A DNA stretch of 64,000 nt from Labrenzia sp. OB1 (lineage in GTDB: Bacteria; Pseudomonadota; Alphaproteobacteria; Rhizobiales; Stappiaceae): assembly GCF_001624695.1 (NCBI RefSeq), contig NZ_JSEP01000002.1, positions 62,001 to 126,000 of the forward strand. The letters run 5' to 3'. The notes beneath the pieces were generated by a model that searched no databases, was not told where the DNA came from, and saw nothing but the letters and a program-made list of their open reading frames with translations. Each line of letters starts with the position of its first letter. The first letter of the stretch is position 1. The position numbers were made by a program, and so were the translations under genes. Positions 16,653 through 26,494 of the stretch are shown here, in pieces.

Positions 16653-17885
16653 TTATTCCTCACCCATTTGGTCGTCAGTTGAAAACGCGTTCAACGGCTT
16701 GTGTGAAAGATCGGCAGGCGGAACAACCGGCAACGTCAGCAGGAACGACGCCCCACACCCTTTCGGCACGTGCTCAAGCCGCAGATCGCCGCCGTGATTT
16801 TGAGCGATAGAGCGGGAAATAGCCAACCCCAGTCCGACGCCTTTCTGTTTTATACCGGTGAAGGCCCGGAACAGGCTATCGACAAGTTCATCCGGTACTC
16901 CGGGACCGTTGTCCTTCACACGAAACTCGAGCCGGTCCCCGTTTTTGCCGACCGACAAGATCACCTTTCTTTCCGGCAAGTCCGCAACCGCCTCGCGCGC
17001 GTTGCGCAGAAGGTTGATGAGAATCTGGCGGACCTGAACCGGGTCGGCCTGAAGCGGCGGCAAGTCTGGCTCCAGTTCGGCTTCAAGAAAGGACGGTCCT
17101 TCCCCGCTGCCCAGTTCAGCCATTTCCAGGCAGTTTCTGGCCAGTTCCGCCACATCGATCGTTTGGCGTTCAGGCGCTTTTTTCTCAACCAGTTGACGCA
17201 TGCGCTGGATGATTTCGCTCGCCCGCTCCGCTTCGCTCACGGCCTTGCCGATGACGTCGAGAAGAAAGGGATCGAGGGAGTTGTCGACCTTTGCCTTGCG
17301 CGACACCGATTGCAGATAAAGGAGTACGGCCGTCAGCGGCTGATTGAGTTCGTGGGCGATAGCCGCCCCCATTTCATCCAGGGCGCTGATCCGCGTCATG
17401 TGCAGCAACTGTGCCTGCGCCCTGGCGAGCCGGTCTTCGATCTGCTTGCGGGACCGCAAGTCGCGCAGGATACCGATAAACTGACGCCCCACGGGCGTGG
17501 ACGCCTCACCGACGGAAAGCTCGATCGGAAAAACCGTTCCGTCCTTGTGGCGGCCCTGCACTTCCCGGCCGATGCCGATGATCTTCTTCTCGCCCGTTTC
17601 GAGATAGTTTGTCAGATAGTGATCGTGCGCGGCTGCATATTCGGCCGGCATGATCCGGTTGACATTGCGTCCAAGCAGATCCGCCGCCTCATATCCGAAC
17701 AGGCTTTCACAGGCCTTGTTGAAGGCAAGGACTTGCCCGCGGTCGTTGATCACCACAATACCGTCCGCAGCAGTATCGAACACGCTTGTCAGGCGCGCGT
17801 CCGACTCGCCCGCAGTCTCCTCATCGTGATCAATAACGCTGTCGCGCGGCATCTGGTCACCCTGGTGGCAGTCACGTCCATCCAA
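16653..17885 (-). CDS. fixL: Oxygen-sensing heme-PAS histidine kinase FixL
   Basis: 410-residue soluble kinase. One heme-binding PAS domain (about 30-150) has IMPAEYAAAHDHYL, where His87 aligns with heme ligand His200 of Bradyrhizobium FixL. IIGIGREVQGRHKDGT follows, with Arg107 aligning to the oxygen-switch Arg220; the 20-residue spacing is identical. The position of Arg206 is Asn93. No membrane segment is present. The kinase core has His in AAIAHELNQPLTAVLLYLQ, then NLLRNAREAV, DNGPGVP and GVGLGLAIS. An ATG 11 codons in is an alternative start. Oxygen binding should switch the kinase off; it is co-transcribed with fixJ. Confidence 0.92.
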   Translation of the reverse strand: MDGRDCHQGDQMPRDSVIDHDEETAGESDARLTSVFDTAADGIVVINDRGQVLAFNKACESLFGYEAADLLGRNVNRIMPAEYAAAHDHYLTNYLETGEKKIIGIGREVQGRHKDGTVFPIELSVGEASTPVGRQFIGILRDLRSRKQIEDRLARAQAQLLHMTRISALDEMGAAIAHELNQPLTAVLLYLQSVSRKAKVDNSLDPFLLDVIGKAVSEAERASEIIQRMRQLVEKKAPERQTIDVAELARNCLEMAELGSGEGPSFLEAELEPDLPPLQADPVQVRQILINLLRNAREAVADLPERKVILSVGKNGDRLEFRVKDNGPGVPDELVDSLFRAFTGIKQKGVGLGLAISRSIAQNHGGDLRLEHVPKGCGASFLLTLPVVPPADLSHKPLNAFSTDDQMGEE

Positions 17886-17926
17886 GGTTTAAGGGGTTTC
17901 ACGTATACCAGCAACCCACCAGACTT

Positions 17927-19132
17927 CTAAAACTCTGGCAACCAAGCACTTATTCGTCTCACAGCTTCCTCAAGGAGATCTTCGCGCCGGGCAAAACAAA
18001 GCCGCAGATAGTGTTCACCGCCCGCCCCGAAAGCTGTGCCCGGCGCTAGGCCGACCCCGGTCTGACGCACCAGATCAAGAGCGAAACGGCGCGTGTCGGT
18101 CACACCATCAATTGAAAAGAAGAGGTAAAACGCTCCGTCCGGCGGCAGAACCTTCACCCGGTTCAGACCTTGCAGGCCGTTGATCACACACTCCCGCCCC
18201 CTTGCAGCGCGCGCTACCTGTTCTGCAAGAAAGTCTCTTCCCTCGGTCAATGCGGCCACAGCGCCCCATTGGGAGAAGGATGGCACGCCGGAGGTGGAAT
18301 ACTGGATCAGGTTTTCGATCACCTGCCCGAGAATGGCGGGAGCGGAAATCCAGCCCACACGCCAGCCGGTCATCGCCCAGTTCTTCGACATGGAATTGAC
18401 GAAGATGATCTGGTCGTCTTCTTGGGAGATGTCATAGAACGACGGAGCCCGCCGGCCTTCGCCATAGTGGAAGAACGCATAAATCTCGTCCGCGATGATC
18501 CACAGGCCATGCCTGCGGGCAAGATTCAGGAATTCCGTCAACAACGCCTCGTCCGCGACCCAGCCTGTCGGATTGCAGGGGGAATTGAGAAACAGTGCTG
18601 TCGTGCGCGGCGTAATTGCCGCTTCGACATCTTCAATATGCAGCCGCCAGCCGTCATCCTCCACGCGCATGGGTACGGAAACCGCGCGCGCCCCGCGCAA
18701 TTCGACAGCGGCGGAGATATTCGGCCAGGCCGGAGTCGGCACGATCACTTCGCTGCCGGCGCCCGCGACCGCCTGAACGGCAAGCTGAATGGATTGCATG
18801 CCCGATCCCGTCACGAAGAACCGCTCCGGTGAGAAGTCCTTGCCGTAGGCATCCCGGTGATAGGCGGCCAACGCCTCTCGCAACGGCGGGATGCCACGCT
18901 GATAGGTGTAGAAGGTTTCTCCCCGCTGAAGGGAACCGCTTGCCGCCCTGCAGATGAAATCCGGTGTGGGCAGGTCGCCTTCTCCCGCCCAGAGAGGGAT
19001 CAGATCGTCCCTGCCCCAGCCGGCGTTGAATACTTCGACAATTCCGCTTTCCGGAGCATTTCTGGCTTCCGGGCTGAGGCGTTCGATCAGGCTGGTCAAC
19101 TGGCTGGGGCCTTTCGGGTTTGCAACTGGCAT
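17927..19132 (-). CDS. Class I/II PLP-dependent aminotransferase
   Basis: 401-residue fold-type I aminotransferase. Motifs include YTYQRGIPPLREALAAY, the PLP-phosphate region TGSGMQSIQLAVQA, NSPCNPTG, the PLP pyridine Asp/Tyr in IIADEIYAFF, Schiff-base Lys in SMSKNWAMTGWRVGW, and a carboxylate-binding Arg in YLRLCFA. It is most like aspartate/aromatic-type aminotransferases. The exact amino donor is not deducible. Divergent from the symporter-kinase gene across about 306 bp, with no partner gene in view. Confidence 0.88.
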   Translation of the reverse strand: MPVANPKGPSQLTSLIERLSPEARNAPESGIVEVFNAGWGRDDLIPLWAGEGDLPTPDFICRAASGSLQRGETFYTYQRGIPPLREALAAYHRDAYGKDFSPERFFVTGSGMQSIQLAVQAVAGAGSEVIVPTPAWPNISAAVELRGARAVSVPMRVEDDGWRLHIEDVEAAITPRTTALFLNSPCNPTGWVADEALLTEFLNLARRHGLWIIADEIYAFFHYGEGRRAPSFYDISQEDDQIIFVNSMSKNWAMTGWRVGWISAPAILGQVIENLIQYSTSGVPSFSQWGAVAALTEGRDFLAEQVARAARGRECVINGLQGLNRVKVLPPDGAFYLFFSIDGVTDTRRFALDLVRQTGVGLAPGTAFGAGGEHYLRLCFARREDLLEEAVRRISAWLPEF

Positions 19133-19438
19133 TTCCGTTGCCGGCCAGCCGTAAAAAAGACGGGCCTGAACGCATCATATCCGGTTTGCCGCGCGAAGAT
19201 TTATCAAAGGATGTGAACAAGACATCAATGGCGATGATCATTTCCCGATCCTGAAGGCGATAATTGCAACCCCGTCAGGGTCTGTCTTGATCGCAAGGTG
19301 GATAGACAGAATGCGAAAGCTATGATCGGATCGTGAAAGCCTTCGGTCGGAAAATCCTGCACCGGAGGCGACCAGTGTGTCCGAAAGAGATGCGCGGGAC
19401 ATATCAATCCGGTCGGGAGGACGGGTCACCGTATCAGT
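19133..19438. other. Divergent intergenic region (306 bp)
   Basis: Lies between the aminotransferase and the symporter-type kinase. It must hold both promoters. I see no supported gene, RNA or strong repeat. A GGGAGGACGG stretch about 20 bases before the kinase ATG is too distant to be a standard ribosome site. Confidence 0.4.
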
Positions 19439-22400
19439 ATGCACGGATGGATCGTGATATTGGCCGCAACGGCCTACATCCTGCTGCTGTTCGCCATCGC
19501 AAGCTTTGGCGACCGCATGCCACGCCGGTATTCGTCGAGAACCGGCGGGCGGCCGTTCATCTACGCCCTGTCGCTTTCCGTCTACTGCACGTCCTGGACC
19601 TTTTTCGGCTCGGTCGGCAATGCCACCCGCAACGGCGCCGAGTTTCTGACAATCTATATCGGGCCCCTGCTCGTCTTTGCGCTCGGTTACCCGCTGCTCA
19701 ACCGGATCATCCAGATTTCCAAGGCCGAGAGCATCACCTCGATTGCGGATTTTATCGGCTCCAGGTACGGCAAGAGCCAGTCGGTCGCTGCGGTGGCGAC
19801 CCTGATCGCCGTGATCGGCGTAATCCCCTATATCGCCCTGCAGCTCAAGGCGGTCTCCCTGTCGATCACCACAATGATCGGGCCGCTGATTTCTCCCAGC
19901 GACATATTCACCCCGGTCTTCGATGACATCACGCTGCTGATCGCGCTCGGCATGGCGATCTTCAGCTGGGCTTTCGGCACCCGCCATATCGACGCAACCG
20001 AGCACCAGGAAGGCCTGATGCTGGCGATCGCCGCAGAGGCGGTCGTCAAGCTGATTGCCTTTCTGGCAGTGGGCATCTGGGTGACTTTCGCTCTCTTCGA
20101 CGGCCCCTTTCATCTGTTTCAGGCGATCGCCGAAGCTCCGGAAGTCGCCGAAATATTCGAAAAGCCTCCCAATCCCGGCAACTGGCTGGTGATGACGGTC
20201 CTCTCGTCCTTTGCGGTGCTGCTGCTGCCGCGCCAGTTTCATGTCACGGTGACGGAAAACAATTCCGATGCCGAACTGCGCCGCGCCGTCTGGATGTTCC
20301 CCGTCTATCTGGTGCTGATCAACCTGTTCGTGATCCCCATTGCCGCCGCCGGGCTGTTGCGCTTCGGCCAGGACGTGAACCCGGACACCTTCGTTCTTGC
20401 CCTGCCAATTGATGCCAACCAGCACTGGATAGCCCTGTTCGCCTTTATCGGCGGCCTTTCTGCCGCCACCGCCATGGTGATCGTGGCGACCGTTGCCCTG
20501 GCCATCATGATTTCCAACGACATTGTCGTTCCGCTGCTGCTGCGGCGGCGCGGCGAGGAGGAAATCATCCGTTCCGGCGGCAAGGACATGAGCAGCCAGC
20601 TTCTCACGATCCGGCGTCTGGCGATTTTCGCGATTCTGCTTCTGGCCTACGCCTATTACAAGGCGGCCGGCGATACCGCCGCCCTGGTGTCCATCGGACT
20701 TTTGTCCTTTGCGGCGATCGCGCAATTCGCACCGGCCTTTGTGGGCGCGCTTTTCTGGCGCCGGGCAACCTCCCTTGGCGCCATTGCCGGGCTCAGCGGC
20801 GGATTTTTCTTCTGGGCCTATACGCTTTTGCTGCCGACCTTCGCTCAGAGCGGCCTGATTTCCGACGGTTTCCTGCAGACAGGCCCGTTCGGCATCAGCA
20901 TGTTGAACCCCCAGTCCCTTCTCGGACTTGAGCTGGATCCCTTCATACACGGCACTCTCTGGAGCCTGTTCGTCAACATCGTCCTGTTCATTGGGGCGTC
21001 CTTCCTGAGAAAACCGCTTCCGGCCGAAACCCTTCAGGCGAATATCTTCGTACCGGCGGAGCTCACGCCCTCGCCAAACCTGCGCTACTGGCGGACATCC
21101 GTTACCGCGGGCGATCTGCAGGCCACCGTGGCCCGCTATCTCGGCGAGGAACGGACAGAGCGGTCCTTTCAGCGGTTCGCCAGCGAAAGGGGAATCCAGC
21201 TCGATCCCAACATGCTGGCCGACGCCAATCTCCTGCGCTTTTCCGAACAGCTTCTGGCGAGCGCAATCGGCGCGGCGTCCTCGCGCCTGGTGCTGACGTT
21301 GATGCTGAAGCGGCACGACCCCTCCACCAAGGGGGCGGTCAAGCTTCTGGACGATGCCTCAATCGCCATCCAGTACAACCGGGACCTGCTTCAGACCGCA
21401 CTCAACCAGGTCCGGCAGGGCATCGGCGTTTTCGATCAGGATCTGCGGCTGATCTGCTGGAACCGCCAGTTCCGCGACCTGCTCGGTCTGCCCGCAGAAT
21501 ACGGTCAGGTCGGAACCACACTCGACGCGATCCTGCGCTATAATGCGGAACGCGGCGAGCATGGCCCCGGTCCGGTGGAAGCGATTGTCGCGGACAGGCT
21601 GGAGAAACTCGTCCTGATCCAGGAGACTTTCCAGGAGAAACTGACTTCAAGCGGATCGGTGTTTGAAGTGCGGATCAGCCCGATGCCCGACGGCGGCATC
21701 GTGACGACCTATACCGACATCACCGAACGGGTCATGGCCGAGGAGGCTCTTGCCCGGGCAAACGAGACGCTCGAACGGCGTGTGCGTGAGCGAACCGAGG
21801 AGCTTACCCACGTCAATGAGCGCCTGGTGGAGGCCACGAGGGCCGCGGAAGAAGCCAATATCGGCAAGACCCGCTTCCTGGCCGCCGCAGGTCACGACAT
21901 CCTGCAACCGCTGAACGCCGCCCGCCTTTATGCATCCGTTCTGGTCGACAAGCTCAAGGAGGGCGACGACGGCAGCCTGGCGAGCAATGTGGAGTCGGCG
22001 CTGGAATCGGTCGAGGACATTCTGGGAGCCGTGCTCGACATCTCGCGTCTGGACACCGGCGCCCTGAAGCCGGAGCTGACCGTGTTCCGTCTCGACGAAC
22101 TCTTCCGCGGTCTGGCCCTTGATTTCCGGCCCGTTGCCGAAGAAAAGGGTCTGGACCTCAGTATCGTGCCGACTTCCCTGTCCGTACGGACGGACCGTCG
22201 GCTTTTGCGCCGCCTGCTCCAGAACCTTGTGTCCAACGCACTGAAATACACACAGCACGGCAAGATCCTGGTCGGCTGTCGCAGGCGGGGCAATCAGGTG
22301 CTGGTCGAGATCCACGATACGGGTATGGGCATCCCCAAGAACAAGCAGAAGGCCATTTTTCAGGAATTCCACCGGCTCGACGACGGAATGCGGATGGCAA

Positions 22401-22957
22401 AGGGGCTCGGGCTCGGCCTGTCCATCGTCGAACGGATCAGCCATGTGCTGGACCATCCGGTCGAACTGCGCTCTGAAGCCAATCACGGTTCCTGCTTCTC
22501 GGTCGAACTTCCCCGCTCGGCCGCAATGCCTGACCTCGTTCCTGTCCAGCAGACACCCGCCATCATAGGGCATCTGGATGGTCTGGTGGTGGTCGCTATC
22601 GACAACGAGCCCAATATCCTCAGCGGCATGCAGCATTTGCTGTCCAGCTGGAAATGCCGTGTCTTCGCCGCCGCCGACGATATCGAGGCAGCGGAGCTTC
22701 TGAACAAGGCCGGGCTGGCGCCGGATGTCATCCTTGCCGACTATCACCTGGACAACGGAACAGGAATTGAAGCCATCTTGAAGCTGCGCTGGAAATTTGG
22801 CGCTCAGATCCCTGCCCTTCTGATCACCGCGGATCGCAGCCGCTCGGTTCGCACCGAAGCCGGCGACAAGGACATCACCTTCTTCAACAAACCGGTCAAG
22901 CCCGCGGCCTTGCGGGCTCATCTGGCCCGCTTTCAGGCAGGACATGCGGCGGAGTAG
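19439..22957 (+). CDS. Sodium:solute symporter-type hybrid histidine kinase with PAS and receiver
   Basis: 1172 residues. The N-terminal half (about 1-520) has around 13 hydrophobic helices of the sodium:solute symporter family, with VYCTSWTFFGSVG and SAATAMVIVATVALAIMISND. A PAS segment (about 640-750; NQVRQGIGVFDQDLRLICWN) leads into a coiled coil. His near residue 820 is in LAAAGHDILQPLNAARLY. The ATPase domain has NLVSNALKYT, DTGMGIP and GLGLGLSIVERI. A C-terminal receiver has Asp near 1100 (VILADYHLDNGTG). The design matches NahK/ErcS' and related alphaproteobacterial kinases. It probably senses a solute, and a LuxR-type regulator 2.9 kb downstream is its plausible partner. Confidence 0.9.
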   Translation: MHGWIVILAATAYILLLFAIASFGDRMPRRYSSRTGGRPFIYALSLSVYCTSWTFFGSVGNATRNGAEFLTIYIGPLLVFALGYPLLNRIIQISKAESITSIADFIGSRYGKSQSVAAVATLIAVIGVIPYIALQLKAVSLSITTMIGPLISPSDIFTPVFDDITLLIALGMAIFSWAFGTRHIDATEHQEGLMLAIAAEAVVKLIAFLAVGIWVTFALFDGPFHLFQAIAEAPEVAEIFEKPPNPGNWLVMTVLSSFAVLLLPRQFHVTVTENNSDAELRRAVWMFPVYLVLINLFVIPIAAAGLLRFGQDVNPDTFVLALPIDANQHWIALFAFIGGLSAATAMVIVATVALAIMISNDIVVPLLLRRRGEEEIIRSGGKDMSSQLLTIRRLAIFAILLLAYAYYKAAGDTAALVSIGLLSFAAIAQFAPAFVGALFWRRATSLGAIAGLSGGFFFWAYTLLLPTFAQSGLISDGFLQTGPFGISMLNPQSLLGLELDPFIHGTLWSLFVNIVLFIGASFLRKPLPAETLQANIFVPAELTPSPNLRYWRTSVTAGDLQATVARYLGEERTERSFQRFASERGIQLDPNMLADANLLRFSEQLLASAIGAASSRLVLTLMLKRHDPSTKGAVKLLDDASIAIQYNRDLLQTALNQVRQGIGVFDQDLRLICWNRQFRDLLGLPAEYGQVGTTLDAILRYNAERGEHGPGPVEAIVADRLEKLVLIQETFQEKLTSSGSVFEVRISPMPDGGIVTTYTDITERVMAEEALARANETLERRVRERTEELTHVNERLVEATRAAEEANIGKTRFLAAAGHDILQPLNAARLYASVLVDKLKEGDDGSLASNVESALESVEDILGAVLDISRLDTGALKPELTVFRLDELFRGLALDFRPVAEEKGLDLSIVPTSLSVRTDRRLLRRLLQNLVSNALKYTQHGKILVGCRRRGNQVLVEIHDTGMGIPKNKQKAIFQEFHRLDDGMRMAKGLGLGLSIVERISHVLDHPVELRSEANHGSCFSVELPRSAAMPDLVPVQQTPAIIGHLDGLVVVAIDNEPNILSGMQHLLSSWKCRVFAAADDIEAAELLNKAGLAPDVILADYHLDNGTGIEAILKLRWKFGAQIPALLITADRSRSVRTEAGDKDITFFNKPVKPAALRAHLARFQAGHAAE

Positions 22958-23028
22958 ACAGCGGCCAGCCAGGCAATTGGATGATGAAGCTGATTTATTG
23001 CTTCAAATGCACAAGACGCGCCGACACT

Positions 23029-25566
23029 TCAGGCTTGATCGGCTTTCAGATCCCTGATCGGGGCCGGCAGGAGCGCGGGTAATCTGCCACGTGCCGGGGG
23101 ATGGCTGGGAGCAGTGCTCGGCGCACGGTCGAGCCAATCCTCTTTCTTGATCCGTGTGATCTGAACGGGACTGGTCGCCGGTTTGCCAAAATAATATCCC
23201 TGCATTGTGTCGCAGCCGAGTGTGCGCAGGGCATCGACCTGCAGCTGACGCTCCACGCCCTCCGCCGTGACCTCAAGTCCGAGATTGTGCGCCAGCGCGA
23301 TGACCGCCGAGATGATGGCGAGGCCGTCACTGCGTTCGCCGATCTCATCCACGAAGGACTTGTCGATCTTGATCTTGTCGAACTTGTACTGCCGCAGATA
23401 CGACAACGAGGAATAGCCAGTACCGAAGTCATCCAGCGCGATCCGGATACCGTAGCCACGCAATGTCTCAAGCTTCTGCGACGCGGAACCGAAATCCTGA
23501 AGGAAAACGGATTCGGTGATTTCCAGCACCAGGCGCTCGGGCGGAAATCCCGTCTCCGTAAGGACAGTCATGATGTGCTCGACCAGGTTGGGATCCAGGA
23601 ATTGCACAGAAGACAGATTGACCGCGACGCTTTCCAGCTCCGGGCACTGCGCGGCAGCGGTACAAGCCTTTTTCAATACCCAGTTGCCAAGCGGCAGGAT
23701 GAGACCGGCGTGCTCGGCAATCGGGATGAAGATATCGGGCGGGACTTCCCCCCTTGTCGGATGTAGCCAGCGCACGAGCACCTCGCTGGAGACCACCTTT
23801 CCGCTGCGTGAATCGACAATCGGCTGAAATTCGACATTCAACTTGCCGTATTCGAAGGCCTCGCGCAGATCGGATTCCAGCGCACGGCGCTCACGCACCT
23901 CCCGTTCCATCTCGCTTTCGAACGCAAGTGCCCGGCCGCGACCACTTTCCTTGGCCTTGTACAGCGCGATGTCCGCCTTGCGCATCAGGTCGTCGATCGT
24001 GTCATTCGATTCGCCAAGGCGCGCGAAGCCGACCGTCGCACCGATTGCAAAATCGCGGCGACCGATTCTGAAGGGCTTGCGGGTTACGTTGACGAGTTCT
24101 TCCGCGAACGCGGCAGCTGACTGCTCACAGACAAAGCTGCCAAAGGCTGCGAATTCATCGCCGCCAAACCGCGCCAGCATGGTTTTTCCGTCGCCGAGTT
24201 CACTGAATCGTCCTGCGACCTGCCTGAGCAGTTCATCGCCGGCAGGATGACCGCTGGTGTCGTTGACGACCTTGAAGTTGTCCAGATCGATCAGGAACAG
24301 TGCCAGCAAGGACTGTCCGGAGCGGCTCTCCTCATTCAGAAGCTGTTCCGACTGTTTCAGGAACCAGCTCCTGTTGCCAATGCCGGTCAGGGAATCATGT
24401 TCCGCGAGGTGGGACACGAGCGCGCTCGCCCGGCGGGCCTCCGTGATGTCGGAGGCGACCCCCTGATAGCCCGCAAATGAGCCCTTGGCGTCAACAATCG
24501 GCCGCGCAGCCAGCGACCACCAGCGTTCTTGGCCGTTCACATCCACGCCGATGACGATATCCCGGAACGCTTCCTTCGAACTGACAGCGGCTTCCAGCTT
24601 GCCGACCGCCATACGCGCATCGGTGTCCTTGAGGGAATAGGCAAGGTCGATCATGCGAAGTGCATGAAGATCCTGCTTCGAGCGTCCACTGGCATTAAGG
24701 AACCTTTCGGACGCATTCCTCAGGAAGCCCCTGGCGTCCGACTCCCAAATCCAGTCGCTGTCTTTTTCCTCGAATTCGTTGAGCAGAAGGGCGATCAGTT
24801 CCCCCCTCTGTTTCAGTTCCGCCTCGGCAAGGAAATGGGAGGCAAACAACCAGCCGGTGGATGTCACGCTGCCGATGACAACCAGCGTAAAACTCAACAG
24901 CAGAAAGAACAGCGGCCACATGAAGGCATTGCTGTCGATGGCGAGTGTGACCGTCGAGGCGAGGAAAAGGATTGCCACCCAACGAATGGCCGCTTGGGGA
25001 ACGGTTGCCAGAGCAAAGCCGCCACCGCAGATCATCGCCGTCGTCACGCATGACGCAATCCACATCCCGGCAGTGTTGCCATTTGCAAAGGCGACAATCG
25101 GTACAACCGCCCACAGGGAACTGAGGATGGTTGCGTGCCTGACGGCTTTCGACAGGCCTCTGCGAGAGGCAAGTTCAATCGGCGTCCGCTTCGCCTTGAG
25201 CCATTTGAATGTTGTGACGCTGAGCAGTGCGGCGATGGCGGACAGCCAGATCACCACATAAGAAACCGGCAGGAACTGGAGAAAAACAGGAGCTACGACA
25301 AGCGCGTTGATGGTGTTTGCTATGATGACGAAAGGTGTGAGCCGGGCAATTCCGGCAATCTGAGCGGCACGGACACGTCTTGCCAGAAACTCCTCGACCA
25401 CCGGGTAACCAAAGGCCAGAAGAAGCCCGCGCGTGGTGTCCGGACCGGAGGTTTTGGTCTGCCGGGATAACAGCCGCCAGTCACGACTCTTGTCGTGGGA
25501 ACCTGGAGACAGAAGTGCGAAGCAGACCGTCCTGAGGATCAGTTTCCAGTTGGCATTCAGCGCCAT
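23029..25566 (-). CDS. Membrane GGDEF-EAL protein (c-di-GMP turnover)
   Basis: About 845 residues. The N-terminal membrane region has six or so hydrophobic helices (about 70-235). A PAS domain (about 260-385; EKDSDWIWESDARGFLRNASERFL and GVASDIT) is followed by GGDEF (about 390-550) with intact motif RFGGDEFAAF, then EAL (about 565-815) with EVLVRW in place of EALVRW, LEITESVFLQD, DDFGTGYSSLSYL and KIDKSFV. Most metal-binding residues of an active phosphodiesterase are present. Both synthesis and breakdown of c-di-GMP are possible. ATG 25566 is preferred over TTG 25578. It lies between the symporter kinase and the LuxR-type regulator, suggesting functional linkage. Confidence 0.88.
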   Translation of the reverse strand: MALNANWKLILRTVCFALLSPGSHDKSRDWRLLSRQTKTSGPDTTRGLLLAFGYPVVEEFLARRVRAAQIAGIARLTPFVIIANTINALVVAPVFLQFLPVSYVVIWLSAIAALLSVTTFKWLKAKRTPIELASRRGLSKAVRHATILSSLWAVVPIVAFANGNTAGMWIASCVTTAMICGGGFALATVPQAAIRWVAILFLASTVTLAIDSNAFMWPLFFLLLSFTLVVIGSVTSTGWLFASHFLAEAELKQRGELIALLLNEFEEKDSDWIWESDARGFLRNASERFLNASGRSKQDLHALRMIDLAYSLKDTDARMAVGKLEAAVSSKEAFRDIVIGVDVNGQERWWSLAARPIVDAKGSFAGYQGVASDITEARRASALVSHLAEHDSLTGIGNRSWFLKQSEQLLNEESRSGQSLLALFLIDLDNFKVVNDTSGHPAGDELLRQVAGRFSELGDGKTMLARFGGDEFAAFGSFVCEQSAAAFAEELVNVTRKPFRIGRRDFAIGATVGFARLGESNDTIDDLMRKADIALYKAKESGRGRALAFESEMEREVRERRALESDLREAFEYGKLNVEFQPIVDSRSGKVVSSEVLVRWLHPTRGEVPPDIFIPIAEHAGLILPLGNWVLKKACTAAAQCPELESVAVNLSSVQFLDPNLVEHIMTVLTETGFPPERLVLEITESVFLQDFGSASQKLETLRGYGIRIALDDFGTGYSSLSYLRQYKFDKIKIDKSFVDEIGERSDGLAIISAVIALAHNLGLEVTAEGVERQLQVDALRTLGCDTMQGYYFGKPATSPVQITRIKKEDWLDRAPSTAPSHPPARGRLPALLPAPIRDLKADQA

Positions 25567-25813
25567 CTCATCTCGCAATCGCTATCCGTTGAACACCTGC
25601 GTCTCAGCTCTGCAAGTGAATGGATACCGGAATTCCCTGAAATTCCGGTAAAAACGATGCTTGAATTTTCAAGGTATTTGCGAATTCTTCGCGTGTGACC
25701 GAAGTTTACGGCTTACGCGCGCCAGTCAAGTCGCAACCCTAGGTAAGCTTCGCGCAGCTGCTTCCCGGCATGACATTTCCGAAACTATCGCGGCAGCAAC
25801 AGGCGTGCCACGG

Positions 25814-26494
25814 TTACGCTTCCGCGGTTTCCTGCGTTTCCCCGCCGAGCTGCCATTGACCGGCCTCGATCTTCGAGGCGGCGATGACCGCCTGGGTCCG
25901 GCTCTCCACGCCGAGTTTCTGCAAGATGGCGGACACATGCGCCTTTACGGTCGCCTCGGAGACCGACAATTCATATGCGATCTGCTTGTTCAGCAGGCCC
26001 TCGGACAACATCATCAGAACACGCACCTGTTGCGGCGTCAGTGTCGACAGGCGCTGAACGAGATCGCCGCTGCCGTCGTCCGCCGTCAGATCGACGTCGG
26101 GCGGCGTCCACATGTTTCCGGACATCACTTCGGAGATCGCCTGGCGGATCACCTCAATGCCATGGGATTTGGGGATGAAACCGGACGCCCCGAATTCGAC
26201 CGCCCTGCGGATGGCCTGCGGGTCCTCGTTCGCGGACACGACGACAACGGGAACACCGGAATATTGAGCACGCAGATACATGAGGCCCGAAAATCCGCGC
26301 ATTCCGGGCATCGTCAAATCCAGAAGGATCAGATCGACATCGCCGTCCTTTTCCAGGCTCGCGGTAACATTCTCCAACGCGCCCGCCTCTTCGATGGACG
26401 CATCGGGATACTGCGTTTCAAGCGTTTGACGCAAAGCTCCGCGAAACAGCGGATGATCATCCGCGATGATAAAACGATACGATGTTTCCGACAC
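25814..26494 (-). CDS. LuxR/NarL family response regulator
   Basis: 226 residues. The receiver domain has FIIADDHPLFRGALRQTL, Asp in LILLDLTMPGMRG, Ser in VVVVSANEDP and Lys in GFIPKSHG. The C-terminal helix-turn-helix (about 145-205) reads LTPQQVRVLMMLSEGLLNKQIAYELSVSEATVKAHVSAIL. The start is GTG at 26494 with GGAGGAA about 7 bases upstream. Regulators of this AgmR/ErbR-like type pair with symporter-hybrid kinases, and one such kinase is encoded nearby, so they probably form a pathway; the intervening c-di-GMP gene may be a target. Pairing is inference. Confidence 0.88.
   Translation of the reverse strand: MSETSYRFIIADDHPLFRGALRQTLETQYPDASIEEAGALENVTASLEKDGDVDLILLDLTMPGMRGFSGLMYLRAQYSGVPVVVVSANEDPQAIRRAVEFGASGFIPKSHGIEVIRQAISEVMSGNMWTPPDVDLTADDGSGDLVQRLSTLTPQQVRVLMMLSEGLLNKQIAYELSVSEATVKAHVSAILQKLGVESRTQAVIAASKIEAGQWQLGGETQETAEA

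Noticed and set aside
19238..21316. 692-codon antisense frame opposite the symporter-type kinase
   Set aside because: Translation is highly charged low-complexity (Gln/Gly/Arg/Asp) typical of antisense to membrane-protein genes; the plus-strand gene has clear domains.
23040..25566. EVL instead of EAL motif read as loss of phosphodiesterase activity
   Set aside because: Other metal-binding motifs (ITESVF, DDFGTGYSSL, KIDKSF) are intact and EVL variants can be active, so inactivity is not supported.
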